Shown: in pieces, positions 9,498 through 20,501 of the stretch
Position numbering within the stretch: position 1 is the first letter of the stretch
How the letters are laid out: each line of letters starts with the position of its first letter
Source of the DNA: Polyangiaceae bacterium
GTDB lineage: Bacteria; Myxococcota_A; Polyangia; Polyangiales; Polyangiaceae
DNA length: 64,000 bases
Assembly: GCA_020633205.1 (NCBI GenBank)
Contig: JACKEB010000010.1
Span: 1 to 64,000 of the forward strand
Direction: 5' to 3'
Notes under the pieces: model-generated
What the model saw: the letters and a program-made list of their open reading frames with translations, nothing else
The model's database searches: none
Told to the model about the DNA's origin: nothing
Translations under genes and position numbers: made by a program

Positions 9498-12400
9498 TCA
9501 CTTCTGGAAGCGGCTCCAGTAGTGGTACTTCCAGACGAGCTGGACATCTTCCAAATTCTCCCAGCGCAGGCCAGGAGTGTCCCAAACGCGGATCGTGTAG
9601 AGGCCTTGGAGCGGACGCCCTTTGAACTCCTTCTTCATGTAGTTCGACAGCTGCTGCTCGTCGGCTGATGAAGGGGGGTTCGTGATCAGGCGCTCGGTGG
9701 CGAGACCCTTGCCATGTTCGATGTACGCGTTGTCCATCTTCGCGGGCAACGCGTCCCCGGTGTAGTTCCGGATCTTGGTCGCCCCCGAGTGCAGCAGGGT
9801 GTACTCGACGAAGCCGTTGCCGAAGCACGAAGCGTTCGAAACGCCCTCACAAGTCTTCACGTTCGTGCCCACCAGGTTGATGCCTACCTGGTTGTGACGG
9901 AAGTTGAAGTTCCCGATCGCGAGCTGTCCGCTTGGAATCAACTTGCCCGCCTCGATCTGCTCGAGATCGACGTAGAAGTTCGCCTCGTAGAAGCAGTTCA
10001 CGGGCACGGCGTCGCCGCCGTCCGCAGGACAATCCTTTCCAATGCCGTCGCGACAGATGTAATCGCACTTGTAGCGGAAGTTCTTGCGCATCCCTTGGGG
10101 CGCGGCTTCAGCGCAGCGTGGGTCGAGGCCGTTGCGAGAAGCATCCGTGCGCTGCCAGAGGCCCACGGAACCCGGCGTCCCGTCCAACTCCTGTCCAACA
10201 GACTCCACGCTCGCGGCCGCGACGAACAACGCAGGCGCGGGATTGGTAAGAGTTAGTTCGCTGTGACCGGGATACGCGACACCGTTGTGCGCCGGATACA
10301 AGCGCACTCGGTAGATGTCACCTTCGTAGGCAGGGAACGCCGCCGTCTCTTCGCGCGCCCAGGTGGCGCTCGGAGTGAACGCGTGGGACGCAACCAACTC
10401 GAAGCTTCCATCTTCTAACTGATGTTCGACCTCCAGCAGTGCCGTGTAGCCCGAATAGGCGGCGGCGGCAGCGTCCTGCTTAACGTACACGGAGGCTACG
10501 TGGTGAGTTCCGAAACGCGGCGAGAAGTATTGAGTCACGGCCCCTGTGGCTGTGTAGACATACCCCGGGGCTACATCGGGACAGAGCTCATAGCCTGAAT
10601 CGCAAGCGCGATTGGCCAGACGATACGCCACAGCCGCGGGTGGAAGGCCGACGAGTTGGTCGGGGGGAAGCCCGGCAGGCACGCGGCTAACGCACCCCTC
10701 CCAGTCTTCGGATACTACTTCCTCAGGACCAGTGGGCGCACCAAGACCGCATTCCTCGACGCGCCACCCGATCGCGTCTGACTCGTTCGTGGTTCCGCTG
10801 CGTTTCTCGAATTCGGACGAGAAGTACAGGAGGTTCCGTCCCTCAGCAACGCACTGGCCTGTCGACCCCATGATGTCATCGCGAAGCGAGACGACCGCCA
10901 CGTCGTCGCCGTCCTGTAGCGGGTTGTCGAAGGGATAGCTGGTAACGAAGTCCTCAAGCCACGTTACGTAGTCGCCAACGTATTGGTTTGCGAAGTCATC
11001 GCCTTCTGGTGGCGGACCACCAGCTTTCCAAGTTTCGGTCGCGCCGTTCGGATCGGGCTCGCGAATCGCTGCGTAGTCAATCCCGGTCAGATCACAGATT
11101 TTGTTCGCCCAGCCCGCCGGAGCATCCACGAGTGTCATGTCGCTAGTCATGCGAGACAAGTCGACACCGAAACGCAGCTCGATGGCGCGTCGCGCGATGA
11201 AGGCTAGTCGCTTCGCCCGCTCCAACGCATCCTGGTAACGAATCAGGCGCGTATTGTAGGTACGCCGCATGACAACGTTGACGTACTGCGGATCCTCGCC
11301 AGGCTTCCCGGCATAGTCGGAGAACTCCATGCGAGACTTGGCAGTGTCCGCCTTCTTGCGAATCAGCCGTAGATTGGCGGCTGCCTGGTTCAGTGCGTTC
11401 AATCCCAACACCACTTCATCAGCGCCGGCACGCGCTGAACCCAAGTGCGAGACCATGTTGGCGATCGTCGAAAGCCGCTTTTGCTCCAGCCCTTCGCCCT
11501 GAGCCTCGTGTTCGAACGACATCGCGGCAACCGCCGCTTCCGCCGCGTAGTAAGTCAGGGCCGCCTGAGCTGCGCGGGCACCGTTGCCCGCCGCCCCGGG
11601 CTCCACAGCGGCGCTTTGGGCTGCGATCCCCGCGATGTCCGCCATCGCACTCAGCATCGTGGACAACGTCCGTGCGATAAGCGCCTTGTCCAGGGCAGCT
11701 CCTTCGTCGTCGATCGACTTGAGGGTCTTGACCGCCAACGCCAACTGCGAGTGAGCATCCCGCATGGCTGAATAGCCCCGCCCGACCTGCTTGAAGGCAG
11801 CGTGCATGTTGTTCAGCTCTGCCAGGTACTGACCACCCAAACCCGAGGTCGGAGAGATCCCTTGTTCTTTGTCGAGCGCATCAACGAGGGCGCGGGGGAC
11901 CCCCGCAACTACGTAGTTCCGAACAGCCAGATCGAGATTGCGCGCATGGCAGCTCATGATGGCGGCGATCTGATCCAAGTCCGGGGGCAAAGCGGAAAGG
12001 CTGGATACGTCCTCACACCGCACTCCCCCCGAGGACGAGTACTGTTGCGCGTGGCACGCGAGCTCCAAGGCGTCGTACACGTTGCGTTGCGTGAGGGGGT
12101 ATTGGAAGGTGATCCTGCTCGCACGTTGATCGAGCAAGAACTCCGAGGGCGGACTGCCATCCTTATGCACCCAATCCGCGATCCGATCGCCCTGCACGTA
12201 GGTCGCACCGGTGTCCGCGAGCTTGCCAAAGTGCATGAATGCATCGTCCTGCGTGAGATCGCCATCCAGCGCGAACGATCGGCAGAGCGAGCGCCACACG
12301 GCACCACGCAACGTCTGAGCCTGCTTCGGATCGCAGAAGTCATCCTCGGGCATGGTCCACATCTCGTCCAGCGTACTGCTCCAATCACCACCAGAAGCGG

Positions 12401-15400
12401 TCGTGTTGAAAGCCGCTGCACGGTCGGAGGTGTGGCCCGCTCCGATGAAACCCGAAGTGTCACCGCCGCTCTCTGATTGTTCGTCCGTCAGGGAGCTGAA
12501 GTAGGTAGCCGCGCTCGACGAAGGCGAGTTGAGCGCCGCATCGTTGGGGAGGGTGCAGTAAACCATTTGAGGGTCGACCCCCCCCGCCTCACACTGGCCG
12601 CCGGCCCCTGGACACAGCCATGGGAACGTATTTGCGAAGCTAGCTGGTACCGTGCGGTAATCCGGCCGCCCGCTAGGGATCTTGTTGGCGATGAACCCGT
12701 TGAAGTTCACCGGTCGACCGGACTCCTGACGAAGCGAGTCTGTCCCAACACCCGTTGCACCTTGGACGGCCACGCACAGCATGTCCCCCTTGTGATCTGC
12801 GCCGTCCCAATCGCAGCGGCGCACCCACGGCGGGTCATTGAAGGTGCCCCCTTGATTACTGCAACTCATGCCGTTGTTCCGGAAGAGCCCGCTGGATGTG
12901 TACGTGCGGGAGTTCCAAACGCCGGCGATGTGCATCCGATCATTCAGCTCGCCGGTGAGCACACCCAGCGTTGCTACAGAACGCCGGAGATGGCCAAACC
13001 CAAAGGCCCAGCGCTGGCGAAGCGCCTCCGGCTCGGTGTCGTACGTGATGTCTGAGAGAGCTCCGCTTTCGCCCGGGCAACCATCCTTGCCGACACCCGA
13101 TCCCTGAGTGCACCCACTTCCCATGACGTAGTTCGCCCCAGACACGTAGCAGTTGACGGGCTGCGTCCAGAACGTGGATCCCGTCGCACGATCGGCGCCG
13201 GTCACATGACAGGGCGCTAGCGAATCGTCGTTGATGTGCGCCCGGCCATATGGGCGATCCGTCTCGAACACGGGCCGCTTGTCGAACTCCAACGAGTAGT
13301 GATCTGCGAACTTCTCCCGATAGGTGATTCGCTTCATGATCTCTGCCGTCTCTTGACGGGAGAAATTGGGAAAGATCCGCGTTCGAATGTAGTTCGATCG
13401 CGCAGCGCTATCATGCAGCTCCACGGGATTCCCCGCGCTATCGGTGTACGAACCGTTGCGCAGATTGGAAAAAGCGCTGCACAGGCCCTCGGGGATGGGT
13501 GCCTCGCTCGCTGCGTACTTCATCGCGTAAGGGACGGGAATCGGCTCGATTGTGCTAGGTAGACCCGACATGTCGGCGGGCGCGAGCAAGTCCTTGCACT
13601 TCTGCGCGTTGTAGTCTTCCTCTCCGGCTTCCGTTCGCAACACGAAGCCAGCGTCATCCGGGATGGGCATCGGACATTGGTAGCCAGGCGGCATGCCACC
13701 TGCGGGTACGCCGCAGACGACGTCGTCCAGAGACCAAGCGCACAGTTGCTTGTCGCCCAGAGTAGCCCACGGGACATCTGCAAGCAGCGAGTTTCCGTCA
13801 ACCCCGGACTCCGAACACCCCGTCTCCCCTTCGCCGTCTGCTCCGCACAGCTCCAGCAGTTGGTCCTTGTACTGCTCGCGTCGGAGGTCCAACGTCAAAC
13901 CCTGCTGTAGGAGTTCCTCTCCTCGTCGATCAGCCTCGACGGCCGCCTCCTTGGCCATCGCCAGGTAGCGTTTCCACGAGGATTCATAGCTCTGCGCCGC
14001 GTTGGGGTCTCCATTGATCTCAGACTCCAACGGGGGCCAGAGGTCCACCGGGAGACCTGCACACGTGTCGTGAACTTTGGAGCAGTCGTCACCATTGGGC
14101 GTAAGCGCCTGGGCCAGGATATCCTGCAGACTGCCGCCTGCGGGCGTCCAGACCGTGCGCGTCACGCCCCCACCGACTGACCCGCCCTCTGGCGCGGGGA
14201 GAACTCCACCAAACGCCTCCCGGGTGAGGTTTGCGGCGGTGCCTGTCTCTCGAATCAAATACAGCGGCTGCACCTTGTCGATGGCCACCGGAGATCCGTC
14301 GCGAATCACGGTGCTGAACGAGGCCGTGAGCGTGCCCCGCGGGTTCACGCCCGGGGTCCCCTTGAGGTCAGGCTGATCCGCCGGGACGGTTACTCCGAAC
14401 GAGCCAATGGGAGCTGAGTTGATGTCGAGTGAGAAGTCCGATCGGTTGCAAGCAGCACCGTCAACGTTGCCTTCAACAACACACTTCAGTGCGTCGATGC
14501 CTTGAACGACATAGTATCGCTCGCTCGCAAACCCACTCGGACCAGCGGGAATGAACGGGACGCCGTAGATCGCCACCGCAACGTTGTCGACGTGATTGCC
14601 GGAGGAATCAGGGCTGCCAATCTCCCACTTGATCCGATGCTGGCCCGCCTCGGCCTTCAAGCCCTCAACGAATCCTTCAAATGCGCTATTCAAGCCCGGA
14701 TCCAGCGCGGCTTGACTGGCCGCCGCCTGCACCACCCCTGAGGTACGCTTCACGGCGTCAAGCCCGCGGGCCGCTCCCGACATCGCGTATTGGGGACTCG
14801 TCGGGTCGCTCGCTGCGGCGTTGGGAGCCGCACCGGTGAAGCTTACTGAGATAGCCCCGCTCGCGAGCTGGCCCTGCGGCGTTGACGTCCCGGTCACACC
14901 GCCCGCACCATCTGGAATCTGCACCTTGTTAAAGACCCGAGCCTCTGCACACAGGTAGTCGTTTGCCGACTGAAGATCCGCAACACCGACCCCAAGCGCC
15001 ACGGCGAGTTCGTTCACGCTCCCGACGGGCGTCTGGCCCTGGTCTATCTGGAGCTGTTGGTAGGTCGCCAACAATCCACTGAGGTTGTCGTCCGCCACAG
15101 GCTTCACCTTGAGCGCGCGCATCAGTCGAGTGATGGCTCGTGTGCGGTCCGTCAAGCCCGGCGGGCAAACTGGCACCTGCGTCGGGCTCGCCGTGCCTGG
15201 AGTGCAATCAGTGGCCGAAGGCGTGGGCCCGGTTGCCGGTGGGTGATCTGGGTCAATCGCGCCATAGCCGATGAAGTTGGCAATGGTCCGCGCGGAATCG
15301 ATATCGCCATTCCAGATCAGGTCGGTTCCCTGGGTCGGGGAGAGCTTCATCGCCTGGGTCTCGGCGGAACCCTTCATATCAGCAACTGCCCGATGGACCG

Positions 15401-16236
15401 ACTTCTGGTACTCGATGGCGCCGTCCATGTACGACTGGACGAAGACATCAGTGAACGTTGGGACACGATTGTTCTCGTCAGCAGCCAGGCCGGTCGGCGT
15501 GCCGTTGCCATCCTCGGTCGCGAATACCTGCGCGCAGGTCTGGCCGCTCCCAGCATCTGCGGTCGCCAGGAGTTCGCCGATACGAGTCGCGTACTGATGT
15601 GCGAAGCTGCTGATTCGCGCGAGTGAGGCGCGCCCAGGGGTCGCCGGCGCGGAGAAGCGAATGCTCGAAGCAACGGGTTCGCCGGGCAGCTTATCCAGTT
15701 CTGACTGCGCGATACCAAAACCAGTCAGGTCGATGGGCTGCCCCTCAAAGGTTGGTCCGAACTCTGACCAGCTAAACTCGACGTCAGTAGGTGAAGTTTC
15801 TATTTCCTTCGCCAGGTAGCCAACGCAGTTCGCAATTCGAGCCTCGCAAAGCGAGGCCTTGCACTCTCGCGTGTCGTCACCCGTGATGGTTTGAAGCGGG
15901 ATGGTCAGGTCGAATCCGTGCGCATCTGTGAAGTTCGCCGGCGTGAACTCACTGCAGAGTTTGGCATCATCCCGCAAGACGTTGCGGTGGGCGCACCACT
16001 GCAAGAGGAGATTCATCATCCCTCCCCCGGGAGCGGGAGCAGGCATCTGAATGGTAACGGCGTCTCCATCACCAATGTCCACTTGGAAGGGGACAGATCG
16101 CGTCTGCTGCAGCGGCTGTTGTTGGGGTGTCGACTTGACTTGCGGGGTGGGATCGTCAGAGCCGCAGCCGAGCGCCGAGACCAACCAGACCTATGAGTGG
16201 GCCCCGGAAGAGGCGACGGAGTTTGACGTGTCCCAT
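9498..16236 (-). CDS. Unrecognised giant lipoprotein (about 2,240 aa), frameshift in signal peptide
   Basis: A clean frame runs from TTG at 16184 to 9498, giving 2,228 residues. It begins only six residues before a lipobox-like SALGC and directly after an in-frame TAG. In the neighbouring frame, ATG at 16236 follows a GGAG Shine-Dalgarno by five bases and encodes a basic, hydrophobic leader (MGHVKLRRLFRGPLIGL). Removing one base in the run at about 16184-16188 joins this leader to the main frame as a normal lipoprotein signal peptide. The body has many cysteines, a long helical stretch at about residues 1440-1680 (heptad-like, few prolines) and a beta-rich region near 1890-1990 that could bind carbohydrate (inference). 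The C-terminal part is Cys- and aromatic-rich. I recognise no family. It lies 39 bp after the FGE-domain lipoprotein and 137 bp before the RHS gene, so the three are probably co-transcribed. Confidence 0.75.
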
Positions 16237-16275
16237 GTATTCTCCAGTTCTTCAGGCAGGGCCGAGCCCTGAGAA

Positions 16276-17454
16276 TCAGAGCGCATCTGCGCAACAGCGA
16301 AATCCGGTTCTGGCGTCCGTTGTCTTGATGCTCAACGTCCAGTGGGTGTCGCATTGGTTGTAACCGCTGGAGCTGATGAACGCGCCAACCGCGTCGCATA
16401 GCACCGGGTTGCTCTGCTTGGCGGGGTCCCAGCAACCTCCCCACTCTCGGACGTTCCCTTGAATGTCGACTAGCGCTTGGTTGGGGCTTGTGCCGACGCA
16501 GGTCGGCAGGCTTCCCACCTCATGAAGTTGGCTCGAATAGCACTCGTCGAACGTGTCCGAGTTGTAGGCGGTCAGACACGTCTGGGTCAGTTCATCGTTG
16601 CGATCTGGGTCCACGAGCGGCCTCAGCCACTCGCTACCAATTGGCCCACAAATCCGCTTCCCTGCCCACTTGCAGTACGCGGCGGCATCGCAGTAATCGA
16701 CAAAGTTCCGCGGGAAATTTAGCCCGTAGTTGTCGAGCGGTTGCCCATAGTCGACGTTCCAACTGCAGATCGCTGGCTGGCCCGCGTAGTTTCCGCTCAT
16801 TGCCGTGAGGAAGTCGCGATACTGACCTTCCGTCACCTCGGTGTTGTCCACACACAGGGTCGAAGAGATCTTGGTCATTGCGGGACCGTGCGTACCTGGA
16901 CAGACTGGCCCTGCACCGCCGCTTCCAGCAGTACCGCTTCCCGCTGTTCCACCGGTTCCGCTCCCGCTCGTCCCGCCTGTGGCCATCCCGGCGCTGCCAC
17001 CCGTCCCGCCACTCGTCGAGCCAGCTGCGCCACTGGTGCCCGCAGTGGATCCGCCTGCACCCATTCCCGCAGATCCCGCAGTGGAGGTGCCACCAACGCC
17101 GCCGTTGCCACTCACGCCACCGCTGCCGCCGGCACCCGAGCCACCGTTGCCAGCACCGGCGTTTCCGCCACTCGCGGAGCCACCAGGAGCACCGCCAGCG
17201 CCTCCCCCACCGGCTCCACCGTCGCCGGGGCACATGCAGTCGCCATAGCGAGTGCCGGTGACGTCGCAGGCCTGCGCGCCTACCTCACCCTTCCCTGGAC
17301 AGAAGCAGGCCTGGGTCGTGCCGGGATCGCAGATCACGGTACCCGTCGGCGCTGGATCGCTCGAGCCGCAGGCCGGTGCCGATAGTAACATCAGTGAAAC
17401 ACCGGCGACGGCGAGAGGCATGTTGAGCAGCTGAGTCTTGGGAGAGTTCTTCAT
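16276..17454 (-). CDS. Lipoprotein with FGE-sulfatase (SUMF1-like) domain
   Basis: I chose ATG at 17454 because it opens a lipoprotein signal peptide (MKNSPKTQLL... ending LLSAPAC). Longer starts upstream give non-protein-like sequence. After the lipidated Cys come a Cys-rich segment (CDPGTTQACFCPG..) and a spacer of about 100 Gly/Ala/Ser/Thr residues. The C-terminal domain of about 200 residues shows the FGE-sulfatase (PF03781) pattern: VDNTEVTEGQYRDFL, FVDYCDAAAYCKWAGKRIC, DIQGNVREWGGCWD and a final TGFRCC. Family members include formylglycine-generating enzymes and many non-catalytic or kinase-linked proteins. Catalysis here is uncertain, and no sulfatase is nearby. It is the first gene of the unit that continues into the giant lipoprotein and the RHS protein. 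Predicted to sit on a membrane surface, exposed at the end of a flexible spacer. Confidence 0.85.
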   Translation of the reverse strand: MKNSPKTQLLNMPLAVAGVSLMLLSAPACGSSDPAPTGTVICDPGTTQACFCPGKGEVGAQACDVTGTRYGDCMCPGDGGAGGGGAGGAPGGSASGGNAGAGNGGSGAGGSGGVSGNGGVGGTSTAGSAGMGAGGSTAGTSGAAGSTSGGTGGSAGMATGGTSGSGTGGTAGSGTAGSGGAGPVCPGTHGPAMTKISSTLCVDNTEVTEGQYRDFLTAMSGNYAGQPAICSWNVDYGQPLDNYGLNFPRNFVDYCDAAAYCKWAGKRICGPIGSEWLRPLVDPDRNDELTQTCLTAYNSDTFDECYSSQLHEVGSLPTCVGTSPNQALVDIQGNVREWGGCWDPAKQSNPVLCDAVGAFISSSGYNQCDTHWTLSIKTTDARTGFRCCADAL

Positions 17455-17887
17455 ACGGAACTCGCTAGGCGCGTGGACACCCGGGGGCAAGCGAAGCTTG
17501 GTTCGGCCCGTTGTTGTGCTGGTTGCGCACAAAGAAAAACTGCGACCCGAAGCCTGGGCGCCGAAAGACAAAGGTCTCCCAAGCGAGCCCGACCGGAGCG
17601 CTCGTTCAGGGGTTGCTGTATTTACGCGCGGAAACACCCAAGCAAAGGAGCCGCGCCTACCGACAGGTATCGGATCTGACACGATGGGGCAAGATGGATT
17701 CGACTCGGCCCGTTCGCTTTTCTCTGTAGAAACGACCGCGCGGCAGCGGGCCATGGATCCGCTCGGTCTCAAAGCCCACAGCGCATAACCAGCGCGTGTC
17801 GAAACGAGGGCTTAGCCCGACACACGTTGCAACGTTGAAAGGGCCGCTAGCGAAACTGAGATCCGTCACCCCAAGAGGTGACGCGAC
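17455..17887. other. Intergenic stretch without a supported gene
   Basis: Short frames on both strands here are not protein-like and have no recognisable domain. The region should hold the promoter of the minus-strand lipoprotein at 17454, but I could not pick a convincing -35/-10 pair. Confidence 0.5.
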
Positions 17888-19302
17888 CTATCGTCGCAGG
17901 GTCCGGTAGCGGCCTGGCGCGATCAGCTCAAACTCGTGGTGAACTCGGATTAGCCGACCAGCTGCCGCGACCACGGTCGATCGCTCGACGTCGGGGAGCG
18001 CGTCGCAGAAGTCTTGCAGACTCCAGTCACGCCGCTGGCGCCGCGCACGACCTCGCGGATCCGTTCCGTGGCGCTCTTCTCGGGTCGTGGCTTCGGCTTG
18101 AGCGGACGGTGTCCCGAACAGAACGGCATTCCAGTGGGCGCTTGTTGCGCCGCCGCTGACCAACTCCGGCTTGCCAAACGTGTCGCTGGACGTCCGGGCA
18201 TTGCCACCAGACGCGCTGCCCGCTCATCTCACCGACGTCTACCGGTCGCAGATCACCGTTTCGGGTTGGATGCCATTGCTTCGCGAGCGCGGGACAGCGC
18301 ACCGCAACCGACAGCTCCGGCGCAACGCGCAAGCCGCTGCAGAACTGGCAGCCGGTGTTGCGGTTGGCGCGCGCTGTGACGCTGGCTTCCCACTCATGGC
18401 CACGCTTGCAGCGCCACCACACTCTTGCGCGCGAGCGGCGGACGACGTCTTGGGGAGTCAGCTCAGCATTGCGACTTGGGTGCCACTGTTTGCTGAGCGC
18501 CGGATGAGCCGCCGCGAGGCTGTTGCTGGACGTAGCAATGCGGTTGGTGCAGACGGGACAACCGCGTACCTCCCCCCTGAACTCATGAGGGCTGTGCGAG
18601 CGTTGACCGCCACCCACCAGGCTTGCCCCTTGGCGCATCTCCACCAAACGCGCTTGGCGGATCCTGGGACAACATCATTCGGGCGCAGCTTGCCGTTCTT
18701 GGTCGGGTGCCACTCCGCTGCCACCTGGGGGTACACCGCCGCGAGCGAATTCGTCACGGAAATGAACCAACCCGCGCAAAGGGGCAGTTGTGACCGGCCA
18801 TGCGCGCTGCAAGGCTCTGGCGCCACACGTGGTCAGGCCCCTTCGGGCACTTCCACCACACCTGCTCTGACGAGCCGCTGACGATGTCCTTCGGCGTGCG
18901 CTTGCCGTTCTTCTTCGGGTGCCACTGGGCGGCGACCCCGGGCGCGACCGTTGCCAGGCAGTTGGTGACGGAGGCCAGGCGACCCGCGCAATACGGGCAC
19001 CCAGTCCACACACCTCGCTTGCGAGAACGATGAATGAACCGCCGAAACTCGTAGCCGGGTCCTTCTAGGCATTTCCACCAGGCAAATAACTTCGGGTTGA
19101 TGCCGACGGGCCAGGGTAAGAGGCCGCCTTCCTCGTTCTTTGGTCCGTCCCAGTGGCGGATGAGGTCGGGATCACCGAACGGCATGCGCGCGGGAGGCAC
19201 CAGGGTCATGCCCTTTGCGCCCGCAGCTCGCCGGAGCCGTGAAGCTCGACGAGGCGGAAGCGCCGCCTCGACGGCCTCCGCTCCGTACAACACGCGGCTC
19301 AA
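17888..19302 (-). pseudogene. Treble-clef zinc-finger (DUF4379-like) protein with C-terminal winged helix, broken by about four frameshifts
   Basis: Five copies of a zinc-binding repeat of about 60-70 residues can be read in order only by changing frame about four times (near 18780, 18600, 18135 and 18040). Each repeat has the pattern QWHPxKNGxxxPxDVxxGSxxxVWWxC...HxW...GCPxC (for example AQWHPKKNG, VWWKCPKG, TGCPYC). This is the treble-clef/probable zinc-ribbon family (PF14311-like). The last frame ends with a winged-helix-like segment (SLQDFCDALPDVERSTVV...APGRYRTLRR) and a stop at 17888. The intact protein would have had about 470 residues and probably bound nucleic acid. The conserved Cys, His and Trp positions survive in all five repeats, so decay is recent or some of the breaks are sequence errors. 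Confidence 0.7.
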
Positions 19303-19502
19303 GTAACCGTGGGCTTCAGGAGCCCCTCCAGCGAAGCCTTCACTCCGCCGCCGTCACCAAGTGGCCGGCAAGGACTCATTGGGTTTGCCATCATCCCTTG
19401 CGACGAAATCAGGGTAGCGCGCCTCCACCGGGCATGCCGTCGTGATCGCTGTGTCTTGCCGAAGCGAAACCGGGCGCTGCCCGCAACCGGGCATTCAGGT
19501 CG

Positions 19503-19996
19503 CTACTCACCCACAAAGTCCAGGCACCACTCCATGAGTTCATCGGTGTTCGGGTCGAATACATTCGTGAAAACCCAAGTAGAACCAGCGAACTCGGCCG
19601 ATACGGAATCAAGCGCGAGCTCTATCGGTTCGCCCCCCCCTTGAGCGGAACGGAGCAGCACACTAGCCCTGGAACCGAGCACTCAACGACACCGCCAATC
19701 AAACACATCCCCGCGGAAATTCTTGCGACGAGTTCCCGAGTCAACTCCTTGTTGTCAATTTCATCCAGCGCCAAATAGAAATGAACTCCGACATTCCCGC
19801 CACGAGACAGCACCCGAACCAGACCCGATTCCGAATCCAACACTGCGACCGTGTCGCCTCGCGCGAAACCCGTCGCGTAGACGGGAGTGGAGCGAAGCTC
19901 CCACTCGTTCGACGCGAGCCTCCGCGCCGGCACTTCCTCCGACCCTTGGTCCTGATCCGCAACAGCGATCCAAATGTGCTCGTGACCCGGGGGCAT
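19503..19996 (-). pseudogene. DUF4265-like protein, frameshifted in a G8 tract
   Basis: ATG at 19996 opens a frame (MPPGHEHIWIAVADQ...) that stops at 19622, just after a run of eight G (C on the plus strand, 19633-19640). With nine G, or six, the frame continues as EPIELALDSVSAEFAGSTWV...ELMEWCLDFVGE and stops at 19503, giving about 164 residues. The layout resembles the small cytosolic DUF4265 family: a central FARGDTVAVLDSESG turn, then VHFYLALDE and a helix. These proteins have no known function and often lie in accessory islands. The family assignment is from memory of the pattern. The joined reading frame is directly visible and supports a slippage event. Confidence 0.55.
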
Positions 19997-20079
19997 CTCA
20001 CTTGTATTTCAGACGGCGACCCACTGGAAGGTAAGAACTGACGCTCGCAGCGTTCGGCGGCGCGCCACCTCAGGCGCCC

Positions 20080-20391
20080 TCACTCCTTTACATAGCCCGG
20101 GGTCTCGTGAGAGCCATCGGACGAACCTAGGTATTTTCCGTCGGGCCCGAAGGTGACGGACATCTTGTCGTCCAAAGGTCCCATGCACTCGCGGGTGGCG
20201 CCGCAGTCTTTCAGGGCCTTGTCGAGCTTGTCCTGATGCGCCCACGCGGTGCGCTGGAAGTCATTGCAGTAAGTCACCGCGACGCTGTTGTCGATGACCA
20301 GAAAGATCAGGAAGCCGTTCAGAATCAGGGACAGGCTGAAGGCTGCCAGTAACGCCCACGTGGCTCGACTCGCTTTGCTCGCACCGCTCAT
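20080..20391 (-). CDS. Small single-pass membrane protein, unknown function
   Basis: 103 residues starting at ATG 20391. Residues about 11-34 (WALLAAFSLSLILNGFLIFLVI) form one hydrophobic segment preceded by Lys/Arg, consistent with an inner-membrane anchor or uncleaved signal. The remainder is a polar periplasmic-type domain with three Cys (YCNDF, KDCGATRECMG) and ends in HETPGYVKE. I recognise no family. It follows the M1 peptidase locus by about 110 bp on the same strand, but a shared transcript is not demonstrated. Confidence 0.6.
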   Translation of the reverse strand: MSGASKASRATWALLAAFSLSLILNGFLIFLVIDNSVAVTYCNDFQRTAWAHQDKLDKALKDCGATRECMGPLDDKMSVTFGPDGKYLGSSDGSHETPGYVKE

Positions 20392-20501
20392 CGGCGGTGT
20401 TCTCCGACGCCCTCACGCCGGGCGCAACTCGCGTCAAAAACGGCTGCGGCACGCCGCGACGATGCCGCCCAAGCACGACTCGGGCGGCTCGATCGGGCGA
20501 A

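Noticed and set aside
16182..16184. TTG 16184 as the start of the giant lipoprotein
   Set aside because: It leaves only six residues before the lipobox Cys and follows an in-frame TAG. The upstream ATG with GGAG and a basic leader fits better with a one-base shift.
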